NCBI RefSeq assembly: GCF_008086165.1
Contig: NZ_VSKL01000004.1
Location: 242,446-306,445 of the forward strand
Direction of reading: 5' to 3'
DNA from: Algorimicrobium algoritergicola
GTDB lineage: Bacteria; Bacteroidota; Bacteroidia; Flavobacteriales; Flavobacteriaceae
Length of the DNA: 64,000 bases
The translations under genes and the position numbers were made by a program. Position 1 is the first letter of the stretch, and each line of letters begins with the position of its first letter. The notes beneath the pieces were generated by a model. That model did not search any database, was not told the origin of the DNA, and was given only the letters and a program-made list of their open reading frames with translations. Shown in pieces: positions 18,577 to 27,730 of the stretch.

Positions 18577-18615
18577 AAAAAAAAGCGCCATTCTTTATAA
18601 AAAGAATGGCGCTTT
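18577..18615 (-). terminator. terminator after fabI
   Basis: A perfect 15-bp stem (18582-18596 with 18601-18615) around a 4-base loop containing GCGCCATTC. The plus-strand A-run to its left gives a U-tract for minus-strand transcription leaving fabI. Confidence 0.93.
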
Positions 18616-18635
18616 ATATGATATTACTTTAAATA

Positions 18636-19451
18636 TTATTCTCTTGTAAAGGTTTCCATAACGGCATCGCTAACGCCCATATTACTAAATCCACCATCGT
18701 GAAATAAGTTTTGAAGTGTTACTTTACGTGTTAAATCACTAAACATAGTAATAGTATAGTTAGCACAATCTAAAGCGGTTGCATTGCCTAATGGCGACAT
18801 TTTTTCGGCATATGAAATAAAACCATCAAATCCTTTTACACCACTTCCAGCTGTTGTTGGTGTTGGTGATTGCGAAATGGTATTAACGCGTACTTTTTTA
18901 TCGCGACCAAAGAAATAACCAAAGCTACGTGCAATACTTTCTAATAAGGCTTTATTGTCTGCCATATCATTATAATCAGGAAACACGCGTTGCGCTGCCA
19001 TATATGTTAACGCAACAATACTTCCCCATTCATTCATAGCATCTTTTTGATACAATGTTTGCATAACTTTATGAAAAGAATTTGCTGAAACATCCGTTCC
19101 TTTTTGCGTCCAATCGTAATTTTGATTCGTGTAATGATTTCCTTTTCTAACGTTGATAGACATTCCAATAGAGTGTAAAACAAAATCAATTTTACCGCCT
19201 AAAATCTCCATAGATTTTTCAACTAGGTTTTCTAAATCTTCAACAGATGTAGCGTCAGCAGGAATAATTTGAGAACCTGTTTTTTCAGCCAATTGGTTTA
19301 TTTGTCCCATTCGCATAGCAACTGGCGCGTTAGTTAATACAAATGTACCACCTTCTTCATGCACGCGTTCTGCTGTTTTCCAAGCTATTGAATTTTCATC
19401 TAAAGCTCCAAATATGATTCCTTTTTTTCCTTTTAATAAATTATATGACAT
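18636..19451 (-). CDS. fabI: enoyl-[acyl-carrier-protein] reductase (NADH)
   Basis: FabI of 271 residues reduces trans-2-enoyl-ACP in the last step of each fatty-acid elongation cycle. It is a divergent short-chain dehydrogenase: GALDENSIAW near the N-terminus binds the cofactor, HSIGMS is the conserved loop, and the catalytic Tyr-x6-Lys is seen in YNDMADNK. The SQSPTPTTAGSGV block corresponds to the substrate-binding loop. A strong terminator follows and a candidate -7 box precedes it, so it appears to be a single-gene unit. Sensitivity to triclosan cannot be judged from the sequence. Confidence 0.95.
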   Translation of the reverse strand: MSYNLLKGKKGIIFGALDENSIAWKTAERVHEEGGTFVLTNAPVAMRMGQINQLAEKTGSQIIPADATSVEDLENLVEKSMEILGGKIDFVLHSIGMSINVRKGNHYTNQNYDWTQKGTDVSANSFHKVMQTLYQKDAMNEWGSIVALTYMAAQRVFPDYNDMADNKALLESIARSFGYFFGRDKKVRVNTISQSPTPTTAGSGVKGFDGFISYAEKMSPLGNATALDCANYTITMFSDLTRKVTLQNLFHDGGFSNMGVSDAVMETFTRE

Positions 19452-19484
19452 AGTTTCTCGTGTTGATTCGTGTTAAATGATTTT

Positions 19485-19492
19485 CAAAGATA
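19485..19492 (-). promoter_or_regulatory. putative -7 box for fabI (TATCTTTG)
   Basis: Minus-strand TAnnTTTG match ending 33 bases before the fabI start. No TTG was found at the expected upstream distance. Confidence 0.4.
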
Positions 19493-19495
19493 GTA

Positions 19496-21148
19496 TTAAT
19501 TCAACAATTGTTTAGCATGTGCCATTGCCGAAGTGGAAATTTCTATACCTCCAAGCATTTGCGCTATTTCAACAATGCGTTCATCGTGGTTTAGAAGCCT
19601 TAAATTGGTTTGGGTAACCTCACCAACATCTTCCTTATAAACTTTAAAGTGCGTATTACCTTTAGCTGCAATTTGTGGAATATGTGTAATGGTAAAAACC
19701 TGCATGCTATGGCTCATGTTTCGCATAATTTCACCCATTTTATTTGAAATTTCTCCCGATACGCCTGAATCAATTTCATCAAACATAATGGATGGTAACT
19801 GCACATAATTAGATAAAATAGACTTAATAGCTAACATAATTCGTGATAACTCACCTCCTGATGCTGCTTTTTTAAGCTCGTTAAAAGCACCGCCTTTATT
19901 GGCTGAAAACAGAAACGATAAATTATCTTTCCCATTTGATTGGTAGGTTTCCGTAGTATTCAACGTGATATTAAACTTGGCATTTGGCATTCCTAATTGC
20001 TGCAAAATAGCTTCTAGTTCTTTGGTTAAACCTGGAATGGCTGCCAAGCGTTTTTTATGAATGGTACTAGCTAACTCATCTATAGCTTTTTTGGCAATTG
20101 CAACATCGTTTTGTTTATCTGCAATGGTATCGTCTAGTTTTTCGGTAACACTTACTTTTTCTGCTAAATCATTTTTAATGATAATAAGTTCAGAAACGTC
20201 ACTTACAAAATGTTTTTTAAGAAGTGTGTTCAGTAATTCTAATTTGTTGCTAACTAATAACAACTGTTCTGGATCTAAATCTAGGTTGTCTTGTAGCGTT
20301 TCTATTTCCGTGAAAATATCATTAATTTCAATGGAACTACTGTTAATTCTATTAAAAACATCTTCATATTTAGTTGAAAATTTCGAAACTTTTTGCAGAC
20401 TGTTTTTTGCCGCAAGTAAAGCAGACATGACGCCTATTTGCTCTTCACTCAACAGTTGATTAACGTTTGCTAATTGCTCTTTTATATCCTCAACATTATT
20501 GAGTGTTTCATAAGCTTCTTCTAACTCTTGAAGTTCGCCTACTATTAAATTAGCCTCTACTAATTCTTTTAATAAATAGGAATTATAATCGTGTTCTTTA
20601 ATAGCTTCAGCCTGAAACTTTAAAAGTTCATCATATTCTTTCTGAAGTATTTTAAACGCTTTTAAAGCGACTTTATAATCCTGTAATTCCTGATTATTTT
20701 TAGCCAAAGCATCAATAACTTGAAACTGATACGCATCATCCATTAATTGCATGGTTTCATGTTGCGAATGAATATCAATTAATTCCGCTCCTAACGTTTG
20801 CAATCCACTTAAGTTTACTGGCGAATCGTTTACAAAAGCACGCGATTTACCAGATGGCAAAATTTCCCGTCTAATGATGGTTTGTGATTCATAATCGAAA
20901 TCTAATTTCTTAAATAACGCTTGAAGTTTATAATTGGAAACATCAAAAATGGCTTCAATAACACATTTTTTTTCGCTATCTTTTAATGCACTTAAATCGG
21001 CTCGTTTTCCTAAAATTAAAGATAATCCACCTAATAGAATAGATTTTCCAGCACCTGTTTCACCTGTAATGATTGTCAACCCTTGGTTGAAATTCACCTG
21101 AAGATGATCTATTAAAGCGTAATTTTTTATGGATAAAGCTGTTAGCAA
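19496..21148 (-). CDS. recN: DNA repair protein RecN
   Basis: RecN of 550 residues, an SMC-like ATPase used in recombinational repair of double-strand breaks. The N-terminal Walker A ITGETGAGKSILL is at about 28-40; the central part (about 150-370) is a long coiled coil; the C-terminal half has the ABC signature ASGGELSRIMLA and Walker B SIMFDEIDSGVSG. Length is typical. It follows porD in a cluster conserved in Bacteroidota and lies 44 bases before fabI. Confidence 0.95.
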   Translation of the reverse strand: MLTALSIKNYALIDHLQVNFNQGLTIITGETGAGKSILLGGLSLILGKRADLSALKDSEKKCVIEAIFDVSNYKLQALFKKLDFDYESQTIIRREILPSGKSRAFVNDSPVNLSGLQTLGAELIDIHSQHETMQLMDDAYQFQVIDALAKNNQELQDYKVALKAFKILQKEYDELLKFQAEAIKEHDYNSYLLKELVEANLIVGELQELEEAYETLNNVEDIKEQLANVNQLLSEEQIGVMSALLAAKNSLQKVSKFSTKYEDVFNRINSSSIEINDIFTEIETLQDNLDLDPEQLLLVSNKLELLNTLLKKHFVSDVSELIIIKNDLAEKVSVTEKLDDTIADKQNDVAIAKKAIDELASTIHKKRLAAIPGLTKELEAILQQLGMPNAKFNITLNTTETYQSNGKDNLSFLFSANKGGAFNELKKAASGGELSRIMLAIKSILSNYVQLPSIMFDEIDSGVSGEISNKMGEIMRNMSHSMQVFTITHIPQIAAKGNTHFKVYKEDVGEVTQTNLRLLNHDERIVEIAQMLGGIEISTSAMAHAKQLLN

Positions 21149-21207
21149 AGTGTTTTAGATTAATTGGTTACTAAAATAATAACAACTACTTTTTTTAAGA
21201 TGATTTC

Positions 21208-22095
21208 TTAAAATTTAATATTCCGCCATTTACTTGAGTACATTGGCGCTACGCGGTTTAATGTAGAAAGCAATTCCGTTATTTCAACATTTGGACCACT
21301 TGAAAATATCTGTTCGATTTCATCGCCTTTGGCATCAAAAAATGTCCGCAATAAAAAGGAATTAGGACGACGTCTGTTCATGGCTTCAAACTCCTCAATA
21401 GCACTTGCTATAATAGTTTTAGCCTTTTTCTGGTCTTCACTCATGGTATCTAATCCCAAACGATGATAGTCGTACATGACTTTTCTATATTCTTTGAATG
21501 TAGGCGATAATAAATTATCAATTAAAGCAAAACGTGTTTGTAAACCATCTTCAAGTTTCCAGCCTTTTGCATTTTCTTGCTGCGAGTAATTTACAATGGT
21601 TTGCGCCTGTTTAAGATAAGTATCTCCTCCTTCAAATTGAAACGAATCCGCATCTAATCCTAAAATCATGTGAACGTGAAACGCAATGACAGAAACAAGA
21701 TTAGATTCAAACTGATTTTCGTTATAAAGTAAGTTTTCAAACTCTACATAACGAAATGTAAAGTCCTTATCATTAATATTATAAATAGGTGTTCCGTAAG
21801 AAGACCCGTAAACAGGACGTGATGATTGTACTTGAATAGTTGCTTTAAAAACATCACCAGAATATTCGGTAATATTAATAAACATACCACACTCTACGCG
21901 TTCTTGAGTACCGTATTCCTTATTAGTCCATTTCGTGTTGTTTACAAACTCTTTTAGTTGTTTTTCAAGCGTTTTAAAGACCTGTAAATTTTCATTACCT
22001 GTAAATTGGGCATTAACCACAATATTACAATTTAACTCCTGGCTATAGGCTGAAAAGGATAAAATGACTAAAAAAAATACAAAAAATCTATGCAT
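21208..22095 (-). CDS. porD: DUF4835 family protein, PorD-like T9SS protein
   Basis: A 295-residue exported protein with a signal peptide (about 1-18, FSAYSQE). Its position between coaBC and recN and its conserved segments (ELNCNIVVNAQ, TKWTNKEYGTQERVEC, VAFHVHMILGLDADSF) match the DUF4835 family, which is annotated as the type IX secretion protein PorD. The precise role in the secretion machine is not clear. Its start overlaps the end of coaBC by eight bases. The link to T9SS agrees with the three CTD-bearing substrates in this window. The symbol is from family knowledge, not from a search. Confidence 0.75.
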   Translation of the reverse strand: MHRFFVFFLVILSFSAYSQELNCNIVVNAQFTGNENLQVFKTLEKQLKEFVNNTKWTNKEYGTQERVECGMFINITEYSGDVFKATIQVQSSRPVYGSSYGTPIYNINDKDFTFRYVEFENLLYNENQFESNLVSVIAFHVHMILGLDADSFQFEGGDTYLKQAQTIVNYSQQENAKGWKLEDGLQTRFALIDNLLSPTFKEYRKVMYDYHRLGLDTMSEDQKKAKTIIASAIEEFEAMNRRRPNSFLLRTFFDAKGDEIEQIFSSGPNVEITELLSTLNRVAPMYSSKWRNIKF

Positions 22096-23299
22096 GCAAT
22101 TGGTTTATTATAGCATTTAAAATATCTACGGCTACGGCTTCTTTAGACTTTAAATCAAACGTTGTAATGGTTTCATTACGATCAATAAGTGTTACCTTAT
22201 TTGTATCAGATTTAAATCCAGCACCTTTGTCCTTAAGCGAATTTAACACAATTAAATTTAAATTCTTTGCCTTTAGTTTACCTTTCGCGTTTTCAATTTC
22301 ATTATTTGTTTCTAAAGCAAACCCGACTAAAAACTGTTTTTCTTTAATGTGTCCCAAAGACGCTAAAATATCTTTGGTTTTCTCTAACTCTAAAGATAAC
22401 GTTTTTTCTTTCTTTTTTATTTTTTCAGTTGCTGCAATTTTTGGTTTATAATCGGCAACAGCTGCTGCAAAAACAGCAATATCAACAGTTTTAAAATAGG
22501 TATGTGCTGCGTTATACATTTCTTCCGCAGATGTAACAGGAATAATTGTTACAAAACTATGTGATAATTTTTGATGTGTTGGGCCAGAAATTAAAATAAC
22601 TTCAGCTCCTAAATTAGCAGCAGCTTTAGCTATTTCGAAACCCATTTTTCCACTGGAATGATTCCCTATAAAGCGAACAGGATCTATTGCTTCATGCGTT
22701 GGGCCAGCTGTAATTAATACTTTTTTACCGTGAAGTGGCGATTTACTTAAAATATCATTTTCTATAAATGAAACAATATCTTCAGGTTCTGCCATGCGCC
22801 CTTCGCCTACTAAACCACTAGCTAATTCGCCACTGGTAGCTGGAATCATAATATTTCCAAAACTTTGCAAGGCTCTAAAAGATTCTAGTGTAGAAGGGTG
22901 TTTATACATATCCAAATCCATTGCTGGCGCAAAATAAACAGGACATTTTGCTGAAAGGTATGTTGCTAATAACAGGTTATCGCAAATGCCATGAGCCATT
23001 TTAGATAAGGTATTGGCTGTGGCTGGTGCTATAATTAGTAAATCGGCCCAAAGGCCTAATTCTACGTGATTGTTCCAGGTTTCATTATCATCATCTGGAT
23101 TTGTAAATGATGAATGTACTGGATTCTTGGAGAGTGTGGATAGCGTTAAAGGTGTAATAAAGTCTTTAGAAGCAGGTGTCATAACGACTTTTACGTCTGC
23201 ACCTGCTTTTATAAATGCTCTAACCAATGTCGCTGTTTTATAAGCGGCTATACCAGCACTAATGCCAAGTAATATTTTTTTACCGCTTAATAGTGACAT
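22088..23299 (-). CDS. coaBC: bifunctional phosphopantothenoylcysteine decarboxylase / phosphopantothenate-cysteine ligase
   Basis: CoaBC carries out two consecutive steps of coenzyme A synthesis. The N-terminal flavoprotein (CoaC) half starts SGKKILLGISAGIAAYKT and has the active-site histidine region (WNNHVELG) and PAMDLDMYKHP; the C-terminal ligase (CoaB) half starts at KKVLITAGPTHEAIDPVR with the NHSSGKMG block. The start at 23299 (MSLLSGKK) gives 403 residues. A longer frame from 23353 would overlap rpoZ by about 47 bases and add 18 residues lacking family similarity, so it is not preferred. Confidence 0.95.
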   Translation of the reverse strand: MSLLSGKKILLGISAGIAAYKTATLVRAFIKAGADVKVVMTPASKDFITPLTLSTLSKNPVHSSFTNPDDDNETWNNHVELGLWADLLIIAPATANTLSKMAHGICDNLLLATYLSAKCPVYFAPAMDLDMYKHPSTLESFRALQSFGNIMIPATSGELASGLVGEGRMAEPEDIVSFIENDILSKSPLHGKKVLITAGPTHEAIDPVRFIGNHSSGKMGFEIAKAAANLGAEVILISGPTHQKLSHSFVTIIPVTSAEEMYNAAHTYFKTVDIAVFAAAVADYKPKIAATEKIKKKEKTLSLELEKTKDILASLGHIKEKQFLVGFALETNNEIENAKGKLKAKNLNLIVLNSLKDKGAGFKSDTNKVTLIDRNETITTFDLKSKEAVAVDILNAIINQLHA

Positions 23300-23306
23300 A
23301 TAGTTA

Positions 23307-23636
23307 TTATTCCTGAGTATCGTCCTCTGTGTTTCTGTAGTAAATTTTACCATCTAACCATTCTTGAACTGCTAATGCATGTGGCTTTGGTAATTTTTCA
23401 TAAAATTTAGAAACTTCAATTTGCTCTTTATTTTCAAAAATCTCTTCTAGACTATCGTTATATGTAGCAAATTCTTCTAATTTTTCAATTAGCTCTTTCT
23501 TGATTTCAGAATTTATTTGTTCTGCGCGTCTTGATATTATTGAAATTGCTTCGTAAATATTTTCTGTAGGTGCATCAACTTTATTTCTATCATAAGTTGT
23601 TGTGTTTACTGGCGCATTAATCTTCTTTAAATCCAT
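23307..23636 (-). CDS. rpoZ: DNA-directed RNA polymerase omega subunit
   Basis: A 109-residue protein of the RpoZ/Rpb6 type as found in Bacteroidota. It assists assembly of RNA polymerase by clamping the beta' subunit. The core helix region NIYEAISIISRRAEQIN matches the omega signature, followed by an acidic linker. The short length, sequence and location between bamD and coaBC (11 and 7 bases away) support the call; this neighbourhood is well conserved in the phylum. Confidence 0.88.
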   Translation of the reverse strand: MDLKKINAPVNTTTYDRNKVDAPTENIYEAISIISRRAEQINSEIKKELIEKLEEFATYNDSLEEIFENKEQIEVSKFYEKLPKPHALAVQEWLDGKIYYRNTEDDTQE

Positions 23637-23647
23637 ATGTAAGTTTA

Positions 23648-24460
23648 TTAACTTTTCGTACTGTAATTTTCTAATTCTTTTTCAATATCTTCAATCATTT
23701 TATCTGCTTTTTCTAAATATTCTGAATTAGCATATGATTTCTTGAAGTTATAATAATATAATTTGGCGTCCTCTAAACGCTTTTCTTTTTTACTATACAC
23801 ACTATTAATAGCTAGTTGATAAGCCGAATCAAATCTAATAAAGTAAGCTTCCTCACGATAAACAGTTCCAGGAAAATCAAAAATAAAATTATCAATAGCT
23901 TTTATTGGTGCATTAAAATCTCGCGTATAACCGGCAATAGTATTGAATTGTTTGGCTATGCTAAACGCTTTTTTCTCTAATTTAAAATCCAATTCTTTAA
24001 CTAACTTATTTGCTTCAGGCATAAACTCCGATTCTGGATATAAGTTGATAAAGTTTTGAAACTTATCAATAGCTTCCTTGGTTTCGTGTTGTTCTTTAGA
24101 AAAAACAGGCGATAACATATAAGCACTTTTGGCGCTTAAAAAAGCAGCTTCTTCAACCTTCTCACTATTTGGGTAGGCATCAACAAAACGCTCAAAATGA
24201 TAACTAGCTAAATACCATTCCTCTTCTGCATAATAACTTTTAGAGTTCAGGTATGATAATTTTTCAGCTTGGGGCTTCCCTCTATAAACCGGTAATATTT
24301 GCTCAAACAACTTATTTGCTTTGGCATATTTTCCGGCATTATATAGTTTTTCACCTACCGTATATTTGGTTCCCGTATCAACTGACTTTAAGGCCTTTTG
24401 ATATTCGCTACAAGAACTTAAAAGTGTGCAAGTTAGAATTATGTAAAGAAATTTCTTCAT
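23648..24460 (-). CDS. bamD: outer membrane protein assembly factor BamD (lipoprotein)
   Basis: A 270-residue lipoprotein with a lipobox ending at C17 (LLSSC), so it is anchored by lipid, presumably in the outer membrane facing the periplasm. TPR-like helical pairs run through the protein (GKYAKANKLFEQIL, YLASYHFERFVDAYPNSEK, EAIDKFQNFINLYPESE), as in BamD, which with BamA folds beta-barrel proteins. It heads the bamD-rpoZ-coaBC-porD-recN cluster. A TAATTTTG box is found 17 bases upstream of the start. Confidence 0.92.
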   Translation of the reverse strand: MKKFLYIILTCTLLSSCSEYQKALKSVDTGTKYTVGEKLYNAGKYAKANKLFEQILPVYRGKPQAEKLSYLNSKSYYAEEEWYLASYHFERFVDAYPNSEKVEEAAFLSAKSAYMLSPVFSKEQHETKEAIDKFQNFINLYPESEFMPEANKLVKELDFKLEKKAFSIAKQFNTIAGYTRDFNAPIKAIDNFIFDFPGTVYREEAYFIRFDSAYQLAINSVYSKKEKRLEDAKLYYYNFKKSYANSEYLEKADKMIEDIEKELENYSTKS

Positions 24461-24477
24461 AGTTTTAAAACAGTTGG

Positions 24478-24485
24478 CAAAATTA
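24478..24485 (-). promoter_or_regulatory. putative -7 box for bamD (TAATTTTG)
   Basis: Minus-strand TAnnTTTG match 17 bases before the bamD start. No upstream TTG in the 17-23 base window. Confidence 0.4.
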
Positions 24486-24573
24486 AGGTAATAAAATGGA
24501 TTTTAAAAATATTTATTTTGCTAAAATACAAGCTAAAATAAGGTAAGCATTAGGATTAAGTATTATTTAACGC

Positions 24574-25455
24574 TTATGCATAGTTATTAACGAATCCTGT
24601 TATAGTTTTCTTCAGTCCATCGGTTGCTTCAACCAATGGTAATCTAACAGTTGGTTGACATAATTTCATGGCGCTTAAAACGGCTTTAATTCCTGAAGGA
24701 TTGTTCTCTAAAAAAATGAAGCTCGTAATATCCATTAACTTATTATGTAACTTGAAAGCCTCCTTGTTTTTGCCTTCTAATCCTAATTGAATCATCTGTG
24801 CAAAATCTTTAGGAAACGCCTGTCCAATAACAGAAATAACACCTGAACCACCGGCAAGAGTTACTGGCAAGGCTAAATCATCATCTCCGGAAATAACCAT
24901 AAAATCGGCTGGCTTATCCTTTAGTAATCGAAGGTATTGTGCCATGTTTCCAGCAGCTTCTTTTACTGCCACAATATTCGTGCAGGAGTTTGCTAACGCA
25001 ATAATAGTTTGTGGAAGCAAATTAGATCCGGTTCTTCCGGGCACGTTATATAATATAATTGGTTTTGGACTCGCTTTTGAAATGGCTTCAAAATGCGCAC
25101 TAATTCCTGCTTGCGTTGGCTTACTATAGTAAGGTGATACAGATAAAATAGCGTCTATATCAGAAAAATCAGTCTCTTGGATTTCAGCAATTACCGCAGC
25201 TGTGTTATTGCCTCCAATTCCAAGAACCAATGGCACACGACTATTATTAGCTGTTACTATGGTATTGATAATTGCTTGTTTTTCTGCCGACGTAATGGTG
25301 ACACTCTCCCCTGTTGTACCTGCAATAACAATATAATCCATCCCGTTTTCAATATTGAAATTAACAATACGCGTCAAGGCTTCGTGATCTATAGATAAAT
25401 CGGTTTTAAATGGTGTAACAATAGCTATTCCTGCTCCAGTTAATTTATGCTTCAT
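24574..25455 (-). CDS. dapA: 4-hydroxy-tetrahydrodipicolinate synthase
   Basis: DapA of 293 residues condenses pyruvate and aspartate semialdehyde in the lysine/diaminopimelate pathway. The Schiff-base lysine is K165 (AVKEAAG); the Tyr of YNVPGRTG (about 136) and Arg 141 are catalytic, and GTTGES at about 46-51 is the conserved loop. Its product feeds peptidoglycan synthesis together with DapF, encoded about 19 kb away. Its start overlaps the end of the upstream unknown gene by 11 bases. Confidence 0.95.
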   Translation of the reverse strand: MKHKLTGAGIAIVTPFKTDLSIDHEALTRIVNFNIENGMDYIVIAGTTGESVTITSAEKQAIINTIVTANNSRVPLVLGIGGNNTAAVIAEIQETDFSDIDAILSVSPYYSKPTQAGISAHFEAISKASPKPIILYNVPGRTGSNLLPQTIIALANSCTNIVAVKEAAGNMAQYLRLLKDKPADFMVISGDDDLALPVTLAGGSGVISVIGQAFPKDFAQMIQLGLEGKNKEAFKLHNKLMDITSFIFLENNPSGIKAVLSAMKLCQPTVRLPLVEATDGLKKTITGFVNNYA

Positions 25456-25975
25456 GTTTTAGTGTCTTAAAAACTTGTAAATATTTTAGTAATTCGGTTT
25501 CAAAAGCATCAAAATCGGTTAGAGGTGTTTGAATGATTAAATCATTTAATCGTTCATCTTCCTGAAAAATGCTCGCTTTAAAATGGGCTTTAGATTTAGC
25601 TGTAAGTAATTTTAAATGCAATGTGTCCGTTGTATAAAAACTAATGAGTAAATCATATTTAGTATTTAAAAACGTTTCCAACTCGGCATTTAGTATAGCA
25701 CCCTTCCACCCTATATCTTTAGGGTTACAACAGGATTCCCAAGAAAGTAATTCCGTGTTTTTAGCTTCCGTATATGCAATAATTTTTAATTTGTTTGGTA
25801 AAATATGCAAGCTTGAAGTTAAGGCATTAAACATTTCTAAATTTGCAACCTCATCGGCATTTACAATAATACCAACACTCTCAATTACTTGTGCTTTTGA
25901 AGTGCCTTCTGAATTATTCAGAATCGACTGTAAGTGTTTTTTAATAGAATTTTCTTTAAAACCCTTTAAAATCAT
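25445..25975 (-). CDS. conserved hypothetical protein (possibly DUF6913)
   Basis: A 176-residue protein with no signal peptide or membrane segment, so probably cytoplasmic. It contains two cysteines in SWESCCNPKD and the segment YDLLISFYTTDTLHLKLLTAKSKAHFKA, which I associate with DUF6913 proteins located beside dapA in Flavobacteriaceae; the number is from memory. Nothing suggests catalysis. It overlaps dapA by 11 bases, which implies coupled translation, and has a candidate promoter box upstream. Confidence 0.65.
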   Translation of the reverse strand: MILKGFKENSIKKHLQSILNNSEGTSKAQVIESVGIIVNADEVANLEMFNALTSSLHILPNKLKIIAYTEAKNTELLSWESCCNPKDIGWKGAILNAELETFLNTKYDLLISFYTTDTLHLKLLTAKSKAHFKASIFQEDERLNDLIIQTPLTDFDAFETELLKYLQVFKTLKHEA

Positions 25976-25994
25976 TATATCTTTATACTTTCCA

Positions 25995-26002
25995 CAAAGA
26001 TA
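25995..26002 (-). promoter_or_regulatory. putative -7 box for the DUF6913-dapA operon (TATCTTTG)
   Basis: Minus-strand TAnnTTTG match 19 bases before the gene start at 25975. No TTG was found at the expected distance. Confidence 0.4.
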
Positions 26003-26046
26003 CTAAAAGTACATACATAAGCGTATTAATTTTTTTGTTTATACAT

Positions 26047-26808
26047 ATGAAATTACAGCATTTACTCCTAACAATTATAGCTCTTACATTATTTAATTGT
26101 AAGCATGATACTTGGCAATTAAATCAGATTAAAGGGGAACAAATTACCATTACAGACTCCTTAAAGTCTGATCCTGAAATTGAGGCCTTTATTAAACCCT
26201 ATCGCGAACATGTAAATAATGATTTAGATAGTGTGTTAAGTTATGCAGTTGATACATATTCCAAAAGCGATGGTGAATTCAATACGGCTATTGGAAATTT
26301 GTTTGCTGATGTTATATATGAGCAATCCAACCCTGTTTTCTTCAAAAGAACGGGTAAAAACATTGATATGGTTTTGCTAAATCATGGTGGTATTCGTGCT
26401 ATAATTTCCAAAGGACCCGTTTCGGCAAGAACAGCTTTTGAAATTATGCCATTTGAAAACAGTATTGTTGTGGTAGGTATTAAAGGCAGTCAAATTAACT
26501 TAATGACAGAATACTTATCTAAAGCTAAACGTGCGCACCCAATTGCTAAACTGAATTTGATACTAGATGCAGATTACAGCATAAAAGAAGCAACTATTTC
26601 CGGCAATCCTATTGATGTAAACAAAACATATTACGTGGCAACCAACGATTACCTTTATAATGGTGGTGACCATATGACCTTTTTTAAACCTGAAGAATCC
26701 ATAGAAATTTTAGATTATAAAATCAGAAATGCGTTTATAGATTACTTTAAAAAGACAGACACTATTAGCCCTGTTATTGACAATCGCTTTATTAAATTAA
26801 AAAATTGA
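26047..26808 (+). CDS. lipoprotein with 5'-nucleotidase C-terminal domain
   Basis: A 253-residue lipoprotein (lipobox ending at C18, LTLFNC) consisting of a 5_nucleotid_C domain, the part of UshA-like nucleotidases that binds the base. Conserved segments are FNTAIGNLFADVIY, NHGGIRA, FEIMPFENS and YYVATNDYLYNGGDHMTFF. The metallophosphatase half is a separate gene starting four bases downstream, so the classical two-domain enzyme is split, in reversed order. The ATG at 26047 is chosen because it starts the signal peptide; an in-frame TTG at 26035 is unlikely. Confidence 0.87.
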   Translation: MKLQHLLLTIIALTLFNCKHDTWQLNQIKGEQITITDSLKSDPEIEAFIKPYREHVNNDLDSVLSYAVDTYSKSDGEFNTAIGNLFADVIYEQSNPVFFKRTGKNIDMVLLNHGGIRAIISKGPVSARTAFEIMPFENSIVVVGIKGSQINLMTEYLSKAKRAHPIAKLNLILDADYSIKEATISGNPIDVNKTYYVATNDYLYNGGDHMTFFKPEESIEILDYKIRNAFIDYFKKTDTISPVIDNRFIKLKN

Positions 26809-26812
26809 ACCT

Positions 26813-27730
26813 ATGAAACGTCGCGCATTTATTCAACAAACTTCCGCTTCTGCAGCTTTTGTAACAGTAGGCGGTTTGGGGTTATCGTCTTTTTCAATAC
26901 CTGAAACAACAACTAAAATTACTATACTTCACACAAACGATGTGCATAGTCATATTGATCCATTTGGCCCTGAAGATGGCAGAAACCCGAATAAAGGAGG
27001 AGTTGCCAGACGTGCCACATTAATTGATGCCATCCGAACCGAAAATCCAAATACGTTATTACTGGATGCAGGTGATATTTTTCAAGGCACACCCTATTTT
27101 AATTATTATGGTGGTGAATTGGAATTTAAACTCATGAGTAAGTTAAAATATGATGCTGCTACCATTGGAAACCATGATTTTGATAATGGTTTAAACGGGT
27201 TACACGCACAATTACCTCATGCAGAGTTCGACTTTCTATCTGCCAATTACGATTTTTCAAATACTATTATGGATGGGTTTGTAAAGCCTTATAAAACGTT
27301 CACTAAAAATGGCATTAAAATAGGTGTATTTGGTTTAGGGATTGAGCTTGCTGGCTTGGTAGACAAAAACATGTATAAAGAAACCAAATATTTGGATCCT
27401 GTTGAAATAAGTCAAGATATGACGCGTATTTTAAAAGAAAATGAAAAATGTGATTTAGTAATCTGCTTATCTCATATGGGCTATTACTACAAAAACAATT
27501 CCGATAAGATTAGCGATTTAAGTTTAGCGGCAAAAACAAAAGATATAGATTTAATAATTGGTGGTCATACACATACATTTTTACCAAAACCAACGATTGT
27601 TAAAAACAGTTTAGGAAAAAACATGCTTGTCAACCAAGTTGGCTGCTTCGGAATTAACCTCGGGAAAATAGAGTTTTATTTTGATAAAGATAAAAACATG
27701 ACAAGCAAAGGAACCTCTATTATCGTTTAA
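26813..27730 (+). CDS. 5'-nucleotidase / UshA-like metallophosphatase domain protein
   Basis: A 305-residue calcineurin-like phosphoesterase. Metal-binding motifs are TNDVHSH (about 42-48), DAGDIFQGTP, GNHDFDNG and GGHTHT. The N-terminus has a twin-arginine-like signal (MKRRAFIQQTSASAAF), suggesting Tat export of the folded metalloenzyme. Its presumed partner, the C-terminal substrate-binding domain, is the lipoprotein encoded four bases upstream. It probably hydrolyses nucleotides to nucleosides and phosphate in the periplasm; substrate is inferred from family. The last bases overlap the convergent membrane-protein gene. Confidence 0.9.
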   Translation: MKRRAFIQQTSASAAFVTVGGLGLSSFSIPETTTKITILHTNDVHSHIDPFGPEDGRNPNKGGVARRATLIDAIRTENPNTLLLDAGDIFQGTPYFNYYGGELEFKLMSKLKYDAATIGNHDFDNGLNGLHAQLPHAEFDFLSANYDFSNTIMDGFVKPYKTFTKNGIKIGVFGLGIELAGLVDKNMYKETKYLDPVEISQDMTRILKENEKCDLVICLSHMGYYYKNNSDKISDLSLAAKTKDIDLIIGGHTHTFLPKPTIVKNSLGKNMLVNQVGCFGINLGKIEFYFDKDKNMTSKGTSIIV

